DNA of 64,000 nucleotides, from positions 1 to 64,000 of the forward strand of contig NZ_LGHZ01000029.1 in NCBI RefSeq assembly GCF_001266615.1, read 5' to 3'. The position numbers and the translations under genes were made by a program. Under the pieces are notes generated by a model, which ran no database searches, was not told where the DNA came from, and was given only the letters and a program-made list of their open reading frames with translations. Source of the stretch: Kluyvera genomosp. 1. GTDB lineage: Bacteria; Pseudomonadota; Gammaproteobacteria; Enterobacterales; Enterobacteriaceae. Below are positions 47,261-56,590 of this stretch, piece by piece. Every line of letters begins with the position of its first letter. Position 1 is the first letter of the stretch.

Positions 47261-47278
47261 TTCTCAAAAGATAATAAG

Positions 47279-47300
47279 GGCCTGTTATCATAACCAGGCC
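47279..47300 (-). terminator. Hairpin between pilin and chaperone genes
   Basis: Minus strand GGCCTGGTTA-TGA-TAACAGGCC, with one bulged base, followed by CTTATT. Placed as in many fimbrial operons, where it lowers expression of distal genes and protects the pilin mRNA. Confidence 0.7.
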
Positions 47301-47309
47301 CTCAGTAAA

Positions 47310-47879
47310 TTAGACGGTGTAATCAATGGTGAAAGTAGCTACACCTTTGACCTGACCTTCGGTGATTGGATCAACGGCGTTAAGCTTCACATAGCCAGCC
47401 ATATAGTTCAGGTGGGTGACCTCACCAGGGGTATAGGACTCGCTCATAGGGGTGGAACCATCGAATACAACGCGAGTTGCATCAGAAGCCTTCTGGATAC
47501 CAATACCGATGCCGCTAGCTGGATCATCTGCGGTGTTATCAAGAATATCGGAGCTTGCGCTGGTCGTACCGGTTACGTTAACGGTCAGACCGCTTACGTT
47601 GCTTTCATCGGGGCTGCCGACGGCACAGTCTTTAACATCAAAACCGAATTTTGCAGTTTTAAACAGCGTGTTTACTGCTTTGCCGTTTGCTTCTGCAGTC
47701 GTGACGGTCGTTAAACGCACGATGCCGTTGTTCAGCGTACCTGTTGGGGTGATCACGCAGGAGGTTTTTGAGTCAGTAACTTCACCCAGGATAGTTACTT
47801 CAGACGTATTTGTTGCCATTGCCTGTGCACTGACGATTGCAGAAGCCGCGACCATTACAGCTACAATTGTTTTTTTCAT
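47310..47879 (-). CDS. Major fimbrial subunit (type-1-like pilin)
   Basis: 189 residues. Signal peptide MKKTIVAVMVAASAIVSAQA-MA; mature pilin begins TNTSEVTILGEVTDSKTSCV with the donor strand, Cys pair (Cys44 and Cys92 regions) and ends VKGVATFTIDYTV with the penultimate Tyr pattern typical for chaperone recognition. First gene of the four-gene operon. The ATG at 47879 has a poor ribosome site (AAATGGATTAAG). Confidence 0.93.
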   Translation of the reverse strand: MKKTIVAVMVAASAIVSAQAMATNTSEVTILGEVTDSKTSCVITPTGTLNNGIVRLTTVTTAEANGKAVNTLFKTAKFGFDVKDCAVGSPDESNVSGLTVNVTGTTSASSDILDNTADDPASGIGIGIQKASDATRVVFDGSTPMSESYTPGEVTHLNYMAGYVKLNAVDPITEGQVKGVATFTIDYTV

Positions 47880-48391
47880 TTACTTAATCCATTTGTAAAT
47901 ACTCAAGTCCTGAATCGATACCTGGTTCGATGGTTAATTAGTTGTGTTAATTAATAATTAGCACATCGATTTTCTAACTATCCGGGCACCGCCATTTTTC
48001 TCCTGCCTCAAGCTGACTGTATAACCGTTTTGGGGGCTACATTGGCTCAATGACCTGGAGCGATGACAATCTTAGTTGGCGAGGAAAAAAATGCATGTGA
48101 ATTGTTTCTGAATTTAAAAATGGGTCGGTGAGATTTGAGAATTCACTACTATCTAAGTAATCGTTTAATTTTTGATAAGGCGAAGGGTAGCGAGAAAATC
48201 TGACTTTCACTTGCGGGAAATATCATGTTAACCTTGCCTTTGCTACGGCGATGTCGCCATGTATTTATGCCTTAAACAATCTATGAATTATCCAGTCTTA
48301 TAGGGTTGTAAGACTGCTTTATGATTTATGAAGTTAAACTTGAATTTAATTCATCGTTATTTCATGAAACTAATGAGGACGGGGAAGGATT
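47880..48391. other. Intergenic region between the fimbrial operon and its putative regulator
   Basis: About 510 AT-rich bases between divergent genes; it should hold promoters for the pilin operon (minus) and the membrane regulator (plus). TTAATTAG-type repeats occur at about 47934-47960. The near-palindrome GGCGATGTCGCC is at about 48248-48259. No gene, no phase-variation inverted repeats like fimS, and no GATC cluster was recognised. Confidence 0.5.
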
Positions 48392-48958
48392 ATGGTATTC
48401 AATCAATATATTATTAATGATGAAGTTATTTTTGATGCAAATATGAATATGTTGCAGCCTCTTGGGAAAAGCGGTGAGGGCGTGAGTTTAAATGCACCAA
48501 CCGCGCGTTGCCTGCAGCTGCTGCTGGAAAGTAGCGATCGGGTTATATCTCGTGAGGAATTTTTAGATTCAGTTTGGAAAACAAGAGGCATTGTTGTTTC
48601 TCAAAACACATTTTACCAAAACATATCGTTGCTTAGAAAGTCTCTGGTTAAAGCCGGTTTATCGCAGGATATTATTATTACGGTTAGGCAACGTGGATTT
48701 GTGATTTCCTCCGGCGCACATATTTCTTTGTTTTTTAGAAATGATGAAGTAGAACCTGATGGTGAAGTTAATAATAAGGTGATGAATTCATCTTCACCAG
48801 TAGAGTATCCAGAGAAACAGAAGCGTGATTTACCTGCAGAGAAGAATGTAAGTGAAAATATCAACGACAGAAAAATAGTGACATTTATGCTGCCGAAATG
48901 GATATTGCCACTTTTTCTGGCTATGCTGGTTGCAAACATCCTTTCATTATTTCTATAA
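48392..48958 (+). CDS. CadC/ToxR-like membrane-anchored winged-helix regulator
   Basis: 188 residues. N-terminal OmpR-type winged helix (about 5-105: TARCLQLLLESSDRVISREE, FLDSVWKTRGIVVSQNTFYQ, IITVRQRGFVIS), a polar linker and one C-terminal membrane helix (about 168-188, WILPLFLAMLVANILSLFL) at the very end, so there is no periplasmic sensor domain. Such regulators usually work with a second small membrane or periplasmic protein. It is divergent from the fimbrial operon and is probably its regulator. AAGGATT ribosome site. Confidence 0.9.
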   Translation: MVFNQYIINDEVIFDANMNMLQPLGKSGEGVSLNAPTARCLQLLLESSDRVISREEFLDSVWKTRGIVVSQNTFYQNISLLRKSLVKAGLSQDIIITVRQRGFVISSGAHISLFFRNDEVEPDGEVNNKVMNSSSPVEYPEKQKRDLPAEKNVSENINDRKIVTFMLPKWILPLFLAMLVANILSLFL

Positions 48959-49010
48959 ATAATAAATAGCGGCTTTTCTATATTTTATATTTATAGGATA
49001 TCATTATACA

Positions 49011-49323
49011 ATGACATGGGCATATTGGCTGTATTTTGCTTGTTCGTTACTGCCTTTTGATACTCCAAATCCATAAAAGACAACTGCTGTCTGCCTGGTC
49101 TGTGCCCGGCAGACGAATGATTAGTTGCATGCCGGAATTTGATATTTTTCTTGAGCTAAAAAAGAGGCTTATGCTCTCGTTATTCTCTGTGGTTCACCCT
49201 CTTAAGATCTATCAGGTGTCAGCATTATCCATATTGAGGTGTAAGAGTGATTGTCTGAACTCATTTGTACTGGCTGGGGTAAAGGCTAAGTGTAGGCATG
49301 GTGAATATCATATGGAGGTTTAA
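49011..49323 (+). pseudogene. Possible remnant of a small regulator-partner gene
   Basis: An ATG at 49011 opens MTWAYWLYFACSLLPFDTPN, a signal-like start that stops after 21 codons; one frame over, an open stretch (TTG 49036 to stop 49323) continues for 95 residues with several cysteines (ISCMPEF, LRCKSDC, KAKCRHG). A single frameshift would join them. It follows a CadC-like regulator, where a small periplasmic partner is common. It could equally be non-coding; the remaining stretch to 49472 holds nothing recognisable. Confidence 0.25.
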
Positions 49324-49472
49324 GGGCAATGAACGTAAGGCAATTGATAATATGATTGGTTGGAATGGGCTAGCTGAACTACGGCTAAACCCATTTATGC
49401 AGCATGACAAATGACTCAATTTCTACATCTTTTGGTCGATTTAAGCACTGGAACCAGACTGCTGGCTCGTAT

Positions 49473-50330
49473 TCAATCCTGTGCTTTCGCTGCGCTCTGC
49501 TGTAGCTGATAAAGTGCCTGCATACAGGCATCAGGAGTGAAGGTTTTGTTTTTCTCTGACGACAGCGCTCTGACAAATACCTGGCACGGCGCACCGGAAA
49601 GTTTTTTTAGTCGTGGGCTGATATCCAGAAGACGACGGGAGGTCTCCTCAACCTCTTTTGAACCCGGTTTACTCCGCGTTTTAATCAACGTTCCGCAAAA
49701 CTGTTCTTTCCCTTCGACATCGGTATAGCGGTAGAGCACAGCCAGATGGTGGACAAACAGATTACGCTTCCACGCTGGATGGTCATAAGCATCGTATTCC
49801 AGATTGCCGCCGTCGCGGTAATCCACATCGTAAAGCGGCAGGAAGTCCATTACTGATGCTAGACGTGAAGTCAGTTCGCGCAATTCAGCAGTGTTCACCG
49901 CGTGGATCATCACGGTAACCAGTAATTCCATCTGCAGCAGGTCAACCGCTAATTCAACCGTTTTCCCTGACTGTAATTTTAGAGAGAAGGTCATGGAGTC
50001 AGCATCGTGTTGCGTGAGAGACAGAACATTGACGCGCTGGTTGATATCCGCCTGCTCCAGCTCCTGTTGTTGAATCGCCGGGATATTCTGATGCATTTTC
50101 TGCACCGCTTTGTCGCGCAGTTTTTCATACTGGCGACGTTTTTCAGCATTCAGCTGCGGAAGTTGAGACAGTCGAGATTCCAACGCGATCAGCAGATCTT
50201 TTAGAGCGAGAACTGGTAGGAAGAATAGTGACTCTTGATTACGTGGTGACTTCACTTTCAGCGCTAGCGCAATAAAGTTTTTATCCTGGCGGATAACGCC
50301 GGCATTAATACCTATCATTATGATCGACAA
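49473..50330 (-). CDS. yjeJ: YjeJ protein
   Basis: 285 residues from the TTG at 50330: it has AAGGAG six bases before and gives a start (SIIMIGIN) that aligns residue for residue with the paralogue at 37.8-38.7 kb; the ATG at 50348 would lie upstream of that ribosome site. No signal peptide; alpha-helical. It occupies the place of E. coli yjeJ next to epmB. Function unknown. Together with its paralogue it borders the island. Confidence 0.8.
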   Translation of the reverse strand: MSIIMIGINAGVIRQDKNFIALALKVKSPRNQESLFFLPVLALKDLLIALESRLSQLPQLNAEKRRQYEKLRDKAVQKMHQNIPAIQQQELEQADINQRVNVLSLTQHDADSMTFSLKLQSGKTVELAVDLLQMELLVTVMIHAVNTAELRELTSRLASVMDFLPLYDVDYRDGGNLEYDAYDHPAWKRNLFVHHLAVLYRYTDVEGKEQFCGTLIKTRSKPGSKEVEETSRRLLDISPRLKKLSGAPCQVFVRALSSEKNKTFTPDACMQALYQLQQSAAKAQD

Positions 50331-50479
50331 ACGGTTCTCCTTAACCATTTCCCAGTTAATGTATAGATTAACTTGTTGATATGGTTTGTTTTTTATGTTG
50401 TTTAGATACCTAAAATAACATAGTCAATCATGATGTCCAGAGAATATAGACAGGCTTACACCTATCTATATTCATGGTA

Positions 50480-51508
50480 TTAGCGTTGGCGTAGTTGAAG
50501 ATCCAGCGGCGTTTTACTTGGCTCACCACCAATCTCACGTGCCAGTTTCGGCACCATATAACCTGATACTAGCGTGAGTAGTTCGCGCACAATTTCACGC
50601 GCTTCCTCATCGCTGATGAGGAAATGAGCGGCGCCTTGCACTTTATCCAGCACATGTAGGTAATAAGGCATCACGCCGGCATCAAATAGCGCGTTGCTGA
50701 GATCGGCCAGCGTTTGTGCGTTGTCGTTAACACCACGTAGTAAAACGCTTTGATTAAGCAACGTTACGCCTGCCCGGCGTAGATTTGCCATGGCAGTTCG
50801 GAACTCAACGCCGATTTCGTTGGCGTGGTTAATATGGTTCACCAACAGGATCTGCAGTGACGAACGCTCAAAGCGGGTGACCAGGGTATCGGTAATGCGT
50901 ACAGGGATAACGATTGGCAAGCGGCTGTGGATACGCAGGCGTTTGATATGCGGAATAGACTCAAGCTGGGTGAGCAGCCAGTCTAGCTCGTGATCTTTTG
51001 CCATCAGGGGATCGCCGCCGGAGAAAATAATTTCATCCAGCTCTGGGTGTGCACTCACATAGTCGAGAGCGGCCTGCCAGTTGCGCTTATTGCCCTGATT
51101 ATCGGCATACGGGAAGTGGCGACGGAAGCAATAACGGCAATTTACCGCACAGCCGCCTTTTACCAGCAATAATGCTCGATTACGGTATTTGTGCAGTAGC
51201 CCCGGAACCACGCTGTGCTGTTCTTCCAGTGGGTCGGTAGAAAATCCTGGCGCGGCTATGAACTCTTCTTGCGAGGTAAGTACCTGACGTAAAAGTGGAT
51301 CGTTAGGATTGCCTTTTTCCATTCGTGCCACGAACGCGCGTGGAACGCGCAGGGCAAAAAGGCGCTTAGCCTCACGGCCAGCGAGCAAATTTTCATCAGC
51401 GTCTATATTCAGAAGACGTAATAGTTCATCCGGATCGGTGAGAACATCGGCAAGTTGCATCAACCAATCTTCTCTGGATGGGGTATTTAGGGTTACAATA
51501 TGCGCCAT
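50480..51508 (-). CDS. epmB: EF-P-(R)-beta-lysine lysine 2,3-aminomutase EpmB
   Basis: 342 residues, radical-SAM fold with the cluster motif [13 protein letters not shown] and [11 protein letters not shown]. It converts (S)-alpha-lysine to (R)-beta-lysine, which EpmA attaches to EF-P. Divergent from efp with a 40-base gap, as in E. coli; epmA is encoded at 56.6 kb in the same window, so the whole modification set is present. Confidence 0.97.
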   Translation of the reverse strand: MAHIVTLNTPSREDWLMQLADVLTDPDELLRLLNIDADENLLAGREAKRLFALRVPRAFVARMEKGNPNDPLLRQVLTSQEEFIAAPGFSTDPLEEQHSVVPGLLHKYRNRALLLVKGGCAVNCRYCFRRHFPYADNQGNKRNWQAALDYVSAHPELDEIIFSGGDPLMAKDHELDWLLTQLESIPHIKRLRIHSRLPIVIPVRITDTLVTRFERSSLQILLVNHINHANEIGVEFRTAMANLRRAGVTLLNQSVLLRGVNDNAQTLADLSNALFDAGVMPYYLHVLDKVQGAAHFLISDEEAREIVRELLTLVSGYMVPKLAREIGGEPSKTPLDLQLRQR

Positions 51509-51548
51509 TTTGTGGCTTAGCTACCATTTAACAATTTCAGAGGGCCTT

Positions 51549-52115
51549 ATGGCGACTTACTATAGCAACGATTTTCGTGCTGGTCTTAAAATCATGATGG
51601 ACGGCGAACCGTACGCGGTTGAAGCCAGTGAATTCGTTAAACCGGGTAAAGGTCAGGCATTCGCGCGCGTTAAACTGCGTCGCCTGCTGACTGGTACTCG
51701 CGTAGAGAAAACCTTCAAGTCTACCGACTCCGCTGAAGGCGCCGATGTTGCCGATATGAACCTGACCTTCCTGTATACCGACGGTGAGTTCTGGCACTTC
51801 ATGAACAACGAAACCTTCGAGCAGCTGGCTGCCGATGAGAAAGCCGTTGGCGATAACGCGAAATGGCTGCTGGACCAGGCTGAATGCATCGTGACCCTGT
51901 GGAACGGTCAGCCTATTTCCGTTACTCCACCGAACTTCGTAGAACTGGAAATCGTTGAAACCGATCCAGGCCTGAAAGGTGATACCGCAGGTACCGGCGG
52001 TAAGCCAGCGACTCTGTCTACTGGCGCAGTCGTTAAAGTTCCTCTGTTCGTACAGATTGGCGAAGTCATCAAAGTTGATACTCGCTCTGGCGAATACGTC
52101 TCTCGCGTGAAGTAA
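51549..52115 (+). CDS. efp: Elongation factor P
   Basis: 188 residues, full length. Lys34 in the loop [12 protein letters not shown] is the residue modified by EpmA/EpmB. Three beta-barrel domains. It rescues ribosomes stalled at polyproline. Start ATG at 51549 with GAGGGCC upstream. The longer reading frame to the left overlaps epmB on the other strand and is not coding. Confidence 0.98.
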   Translation: MATYYSNDFRAGLKIMMDGEPYAVEASEFVKPGKGQAFARVKLRRLLTGTRVEKTFKSTDSAEGADVADMNLTFLYTDGEFWHFMNNETFEQLAADEKAVGDNAKWLLDQAECIVTLWNGQPISVTPPNFVELEIVETDPGLKGDTAGTGGKPATLSTGAVVKVPLFVQIGEVIKVDTRSGEYVSRVK

Positions 52116-52132
52116 TTCATGTATTGAGCCGT

Positions 52133-52154
52133 GGCGCAGCAGCAGTGCTGCGCC
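52133..52154 (+). terminator. Terminator after efp
   Basis: GGCGCAGCA-GCAG-TGCTGCGCC followed by TGCTTT, 18 bases after the efp stop. Confidence 0.75.
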
Positions 52155-52294
52155 TGCTTTCTGCAGTCCCTGCCTATTTATCTTCGTTTGACCCGTTCTT
52201 TACTCCGAAAAAAATCACTGAGATCCAACATGCTGGGTGAAGTTGTCTATGCTTATCAAGCAAGATAACTAAAACTGACACAAAGGATGACATT

Positions 52295-52441
52295 ATGGTG
52301 AAAAAAGCGATCGCAGCAATTTTTACGGTTCTGGTTCTCTCCTCAGCGTTGACAGCCTGTAACACCACGCGTGGTGTTGGTCAGGATATTTCAGATGGCG
52401 GTAATGCAATTTCTGGAGCCGCAACCAAAGCACAGCAGTAA
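52295..52441 (+). CDS. ecnB: Entericidin B lipoprotein
   Basis: 48 residues: [20 protein letters not shown] then [16 protein letters not shown] and a short Ala/Lys tail. Lipobox LTAC at residues 19-22. Matches EcnB, the bacteriolytic toxin lipoprotein of the entericidin locus. AAAGGATG site before the ATG at 52295. The antidote ecnA, upstream of ecnB in E. coli, is absent: the efp-ecnB gap has no such frame. Confidence 0.95.
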   Translation: MVKKAIAAIFTVLVLSSALTACNTTRGVGQDISDGGNAISGAATKAQQ

Positions 52442-52450
52442 ATCCATACT

Positions 52451-52482
52451 GACGGTACGACATGCTGTTGTGCCGTCGTTTT
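52451..52482 (+). terminator. Terminator of ecnB
   Basis: GACGGTACGACA-TGC-TGTTGTGCCGTC (12 bp with two wobble pairs) followed by GTTTTA, nine bases after the ecnB stop. Confidence 0.8.
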
Positions 52483-52514
52483 ACCTTGCCTATACTGCCT
52501 TTCTTCAAAACACC

Positions 52515-52558
52515 TTACGGGACGACCCGTAAGCGTATCGCACTTGGGGACGGCCCCA
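52515..52558 (+). promoter_or_regulatory. Guanidine-II (mini-ykkC) riboswitch
   Basis: Two tandem hairpins with ACGR loops: TTACGGG-ACGA-CCCGTAA (52515-52532) and TGGGG-ACGG-CCCCA (52545-52558), 17 bases before the gdx start. This is the exact design of the guanidine-II riboswitch, which frees the ribosome site when guanidinium binds. Confidence 0.95.
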
Positions 52559-52575
52559 TCATAATGGAGCCTGAT

Positions 52576-52893
52576 ATGTCCTGGATAATTCTCTTTGTTG
52601 CTGGTCTTCTTGAAGTGGTGTGGGCTGTTGGCCTGAAATATACCCATGGCTTTAGCCGACTGGTGCCCAGCGTCATTACGATTGCGGCGATGGTGGTCAG
52701 CATGGCCATGCTGTCGTGGGCGATGAAAAGTCTGCCGGTTGGGACCGCCTATGCGGTTTGGACAGGCATTGGTGCGGTTGGCGCAGCCATCACCGGTATT
52801 CTGCTATTAGGCGAGTCAGCAAGCCCGATGCGTATTGCTAGCCTGGCGCTGATCGTGATGGGGATTATTGGCCTGAAGTTGAGCGCCCATTAA
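52576..52893 (+). CDS. gdx: Guanidinium exporter Gdx (SugE)
   Basis: 105 residues from the ATG at 52576 (ATGGAG site). Four membrane helices of the SMR family with the essential Glu13 ([20 protein letters not shown]). It exports guanidinium in exchange for protons. Directly under the guanidine-II riboswitch. The longer reading frame upstream runs through the riboswitch and is not coding. Confidence 0.97.
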   Translation: MSWIILFVAGLLEVVWAVGLKYTHGFSRLVPSVITIAAMVVSMAMLSWAMKSLPVGTAYAVWTGIGAVGAAITGILLLGESASPMRIASLALIVMGIIGLKLSAH

Positions 52894-52922
52894 TTCATCA
52901 GGCGTCGCTGGATGTGATATTT

Positions 52923-52957
52923 GCTTAACTGGGCTACGAACTGTAGCCCAGTTAAGC
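52923..52957. terminator. Bidirectional hairpin between gdx and frdD
   Basis: GCTTAACTGGGCTAC-GAACT-GTAGCCCAGTTAAGC, a perfect 15-bp stem between convergent gdx and frdD. In E. coli blc and ampC occupy this interval; here it is only 90 bases. Confidence 0.85.
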
Positions 52958-52983
52958 ACACGCTGCCGGGAAACAGCGCTCAA

Positions 52984-53343
52984 TTAGATAAACAGCACTC
53001 CGACCAGCGTAACGACCGTCAGAATGGCTGCCAGGCCGTAGAACACCCATTTCCCGTTCGGGACGTGGATCTTCAGGTCATGCATCGCATGGTGAATACG
53101 GTGCAGACCGCACCACAGCGGCAGGACAATCATCAGGAAGATAAATGCGCGGCCAATCAGGCTATGGGCAAAACCCAGTACACGTTCGTAGCTAAAAGCG
53201 TCAGCCGGTGCCAGGCCCAGAGGCAGCATAATGCCAACCAGCAGCACAATCACCGGGGCGATAATCGCGCCCCACATGCCGCCTGCGCCGAATAGGCCCC
53301 AGAATACCGGCTCGTCGGAACGTTTTGGATTAGGGTTAATCAT
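52984..53343 (-). CDS. frdD: Fumarate reductase subunit D (membrane anchor)
   Basis: 119 residues, three membrane helices, starting [20 protein letters not shown]. With FrdC it anchors FrdAB and binds menaquinone. Last gene of the frdABCD operon; ten bases after frdC. Confidence 0.97.
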   Translation of the reverse strand: MINPNPKRSDEPVFWGLFGAGGMWGAIIAPVIVLLVGIMLPLGLAPADAFSYERVLGFAHSLIGRAFIFLMIVLPLWCGLHRIHHAMHDLKIHVPNGKWVFYGLAAILTVVTLVGVLFI

Positions 53344-53353
53344 GCCAGTCTCC

Positions 53354-53749
53354 TTACCAGAACAGGGCGATAAACAGAATCACCACGCTGACCACCGCGG
53401 TCACTACCCAAAGCCCTTTGATAATTGGCTCTGGACCCATTTTTTCGCCTTTCACGATAATGTTGGCGGCTTTCGGCGCCAGCTCGAACCAGGTTTTGGT
53501 GTGCAGCAGCGCAGCACCAAGGGTAATCAGGTTCAGCACCACTACGATTGGGTTTTGTAAAAAGCCCACGTAGCCCGCCCAGCTTTCAGCACCGTGTTTT
53601 AGCGCAAACAGGCCGTAAATCAGCACAATACTGAACCAGACGGTGGGTACCGCCGTGCCTTCACGCAGCATATAGAAGCGATAAAACGGCAGCTTTCTCC
53701 ACCAGGTGGACGGCATCGGCCGTACATAGGGTTTGCGTTTAGTCGTCAT
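53354..53749 (-). CDS. frdC: Fumarate reductase subunit C (membrane anchor)
   Basis: 131 residues, three membrane helices, starting [20 protein letters not shown]. Residue Glu29 of the quinone site lies in [14 protein letters not shown]. Ten bases after frdB. Full length relative to E. coli. Confidence 0.97.
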   Translation of the reverse strand: MTTKRKPYVRPMPSTWWRKLPFYRFYMLREGTAVPTVWFSIVLIYGLFALKHGAESWAGYVGFLQNPIVVVLNLITLGAALLHTKTWFELAPKAANIIVKGEKMGPEPIIKGLWVVTAVVSVVILFIALFW

Positions 53750-53759
53750 AATGCACTCC

Positions 53760-54494
53760 TTAGCGTGGTTTCAGGGTAGCAATAAGAAAGTCTTTCGAGC
53801 TTTCCACTTTACCCTGCTGAATGGCAGCGGCTGGATCGACGTGTTTCGGACACACTTCGGAGCAGTAGCCGACAAAGGTACAGGTCCAGACGCCATTCTG
53901 GCCGTTCAGCTGCGCCATACGGTCCTTCTTCCCGTGGTCACGGCTATCTTCGTTGTAACGGTGGGCAAGGGTTATCGCAGCCGGGCCGATGAACTCAGGA
54001 TTCAGACCAAACTGCGGGCAGGCTGCATAGCATAAGCCGCAGTTGATACAGCCGGAGAACTGATGGTATTTCGCCATCTGCGCCGGAGTCTGGGTATTTG
54101 GCCCCTGATCAGGCGTGCGCGGGTTGCCGATAATATACGGTTTAATCGCCTCCAGGCTCTCGATGAAGTGGGTCATGTCGACCACCAGATCGCGCTCGAT
54201 TGGGAAGTTCGCCAGCGCTTCGACTTTGATCCCTTTAGTGTATTCACGCAGGAAAGTTTTACAGGCCAGTTTTGGCACTTTGTTAACCATCATGCCGCAG
54301 GAACCGCAGATTGCCATACGGCATGACCAGCGATAGCTCAGGTCCGGCGCCAGGTTATCTTTGATGTAGCCCAGTGCGTCGAGTAGAGAGGTTTGCTCGT
54401 CGTAAGGCACTTCATAGAAGGCGCTATGAGGTGCGCTATCCACTTCTGGGTTGTAGCGCACGATCTCAACTTTGATATTTTGCATCTCAGCCAT
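53760..54494 (-). CDS. frdB: Fumarate reductase iron-sulphur subunit
   Basis: 244 residues. Three clusters: [2Fe-2S] ligands in [12 protein letters not shown], then [12 protein letters not shown] and [15 protein letters not shown] for the [4Fe-4S] and [3Fe-4S] clusters. It moves electrons from menaquinol to FrdA. Overlaps frdA by eight bases. Confidence 0.98.
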   Translation of the reverse strand: MAEMQNIKVEIVRYNPEVDSAPHSAFYEVPYDEQTSLLDALGYIKDNLAPDLSYRWSCRMAICGSCGMMVNKVPKLACKTFLREYTKGIKVEALANFPIERDLVVDMTHFIESLEAIKPYIIGNPRTPDQGPNTQTPAQMAKYHQFSGCINCGLCYAACPQFGLNPEFIGPAAITLAHRYNEDSRDHGKKDRMAQLNGQNGVWTCTFVGYCSEVCPKHVDPAAAIQQGKVESSKDFLIATLKPR

Positions 54495-56277
54495 TCGCCG
54501 TCTCCTTCTTCTCAGCCGCTTCTGCTTCTGCGCCGTACACGCGTTTAGCCGGTGGCAGGGTCGTGATTTTCACATCGCTGTAGTCGAGGCGGGTTGTGCC
54601 ATCGGCATCGCGGAAGGCGAGGGTATGCTTGAGGAAGTTAACATCATCACGCTCGGTACAGCCTTCATCCAGACGCTGATGCGCGCCGCGCGACTCTTTA
54701 CGTGCCATCGCGGAATGAGCCATACATTCAGCGACGTTCAGACCGTGGCCCAGTTCAATCGTATAGAGCAGGTCGGTATTGAACACGCTGGAGGTATCGG
54801 TAACGCGCACACGTTTGAAACGTTCTTGCAGCTCAGCAAGCTTATCGATAGTTTTTTGCATGAGCTCTGGTGTACGGTAGATACCGCAACCTTCTTCCAT
54901 CGACAGACCCATTTCGTCGCGGATCTTCGACCAGTTTTCGTTGCCTTCCTGATTGACCAGCGCTTTTAGGCGATTTTCGATATCGCTAACCTGCGCATCC
55001 AGCGCGCTGCCGTTTGCTTCACCTGCGGTCGCCGCACGGGCCATCGCTTGTTCACCGGCCATACGACCGAAGACCACCAGTTCTGCCAGCGAGTTGGAGC
55101 CGAGGCGGTTGGCGCCGTGCAGGCCCACGGAAGAACATTCACCGACGGCAAACAGCCCTTTAATACGGGTCTCACACTGTTGATCGGTTTCGATGCCACC
55201 CATGGTGTAGTGCGCGGTTGGGCGTACAGGGATAGGCTCTTTTACCGGATCGACGCCGACATAGGCTTTCGCCAGTTCACAAATGAACGGCAGACGTTCC
55301 AGTAGTTTCTTCTCACCGAGATGACGCAGATCGAGGTAGACCACGTCACCGCGCGGCGTTGGCACGGTGTTGCCTTTGCGCCATTCATGCCAGAAGGCCT
55401 GAGAAACTTTGTCACGTGGACCCAGTTCCATATATTTGTTTTTCGGCTCGCCCAGCGGGGTTTCCGGGCCCATGCCGTAGTCTTGCAGATAACGGTAGCC
55501 GTTTTTGTTGACCAGAATACCGCCTTCGCCGCGGCAGCCTTCGGTCATCAGGATGCCGGAGCCTGGCAGGCCGGTTGGGTGATATTGCACGAACTCCATA
55601 TCGCGCAGCGGAACGCCGTGGCTCAGCGCCATGCCCATGCCGTCGCCGGTCACAATCCCGCCGTTGGTGTTATAACGGTAAACGCGGCCTGCGCCGCCGG
55701 TCGCCATCACCACCGCGTTTGCGCGAATCTGCACCAGCGAACCTTCCATCATGTTCATCGCCACCAGGCCACGGGCCTGACCGTCATCGACCAGAATGTC
55801 GAGAACGAAATGCTCATCAAAGCGTTGGATTTGTGGAAATTGCAGGGAGGTCTGGAACAGGGTATGCAGCATGTGGAAGCCGGTTTTATCGGCGGCAAAC
55901 CACGTGCGTTCGATTTTCATGCCACCAAAACGTCTAACGTTGACGCTGCCGTCCGGGCGACGGCTCCACGGGCAACCCCATTGTTCAAGTTGGGTCATCT
56001 CCGTTGGGCAATGATGGACGAAGTAATCGACGACATCCTGTTCGCAAAGCCAGTCGCCACCGGCGACGGTGTCGTGAAAATGGTATTCGAAGCTATCATG
56101 GTCCTGTGCGACGGCGGCGGAGCCACCCTCGGCGGCAACCGTATGGCTGCGCATAGGATAAACTTTTGAGATCAAAGCGATTTTGGCTTTCGGATTGGCC
56201 TGGGCGGCTGCGATAGCAGCGCGTAATCCAGCTCCGCCTGCGCCTATAATGGCAAGATCGGCTTGAAAGGTTTGCAC
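54487..56277 (-). CDS. frdA: Fumarate reductase flavoprotein subunit
   Basis: 596 residues from the GTG at 56277, as in E. coli ([10 protein letters not shown]), with GGAGG upstream; the ATG at 56358 is too far upstream and unsupported. FAD motif [10 protein letters not shown], covalent-FAD His45 in [11 protein letters not shown], and [19 protein letters not shown] for substrate. It reduces fumarate to succinate in anaerobic respiration. C-terminal tail [14 protein letters not shown] is shortened relative to E. coli. Confidence 0.98.
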   Translation of the reverse strand: MQTFQADLAIIGAGGAGLRAAIAAAQANPKAKIALISKVYPMRSHTVAAEGGSAAVAQDHDSFEYHFHDTVAGGDWLCEQDVVDYFVHHCPTEMTQLEQWGCPWSRRPDGSVNVRRFGGMKIERTWFAADKTGFHMLHTLFQTSLQFPQIQRFDEHFVLDILVDDGQARGLVAMNMMEGSLVQIRANAVVMATGGAGRVYRYNTNGGIVTGDGMGMALSHGVPLRDMEFVQYHPTGLPGSGILMTEGCRGEGGILVNKNGYRYLQDYGMGPETPLGEPKNKYMELGPRDKVSQAFWHEWRKGNTVPTPRGDVVYLDLRHLGEKKLLERLPFICELAKAYVGVDPVKEPIPVRPTAHYTMGGIETDQQCETRIKGLFAVGECSSVGLHGANRLGSNSLAELVVFGRMAGEQAMARAATAGEANGSALDAQVSDIENRLKALVNQEGNENWSKIRDEMGLSMEEGCGIYRTPELMQKTIDKLAELQERFKRVRVTDTSSVFNTDLLYTIELGHGLNVAECMAHSAMARKESRGAHQRLDEGCTERDDVNFLKHTLAFRDADGTTRLDYSDVKITTLPPAKRVYGAEAEAAEKKETANG

Positions 56278-56403
56278 GACATTCCTCCAGATTATTGTTA
56301 TTTCACAACGAGCTACGCGGGGGGATATCACGTGGCCTGTCGCAAAAGCGTTTTCCACTGCTCCTTTATGGGTAAAGCAGTATACCCGCGGGGTTAAGAG
56401 GGA

Positions 56404-56423
56404 AATTTGATGTGTTCGATTTT
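56404..56423 (-). promoter_or_regulatory. FNR-like site upstream of frdA
   Basis: Minus strand AAATCGAACACATCAAATTT, about 127 bases before the frdA start. It resembles in sequence and place the FNR site of the E. coli frd promoter (TTGAN-N4-TCGAT on the plus strand). Anaerobic activation would be expected. Confidence 0.5.
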
Positions 56424-56590
56424 TTTATCGATATGTGCGCTTTATTTATCAATGTAGCTGATGAATTACGTTATGGAATTTCTTAGGAAAATGTTGTTCT
56501 CCACACGTTTCGCAATCGTTGGGCAAAATTTGTGTCATGTGCCGCTTGCGGGTAGACTTCGTGCCCTTGTCTGTAATCGGAGAAAAAAAC

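Noticed and set aside
47880..48391. Invertible fimbrial switch in front of the pilin gene
   Set aside because: No matching inverted repeats at the two sides and no recombinase gene nearby.
55321..56169. Plus-strand 282-residue frame opposite frdA, and the 343-residue frame opposite psd at 61054-62085
   Set aside because: Both are antisense shadows of highly conserved genes, with no ribosome site and no family-like sequence.
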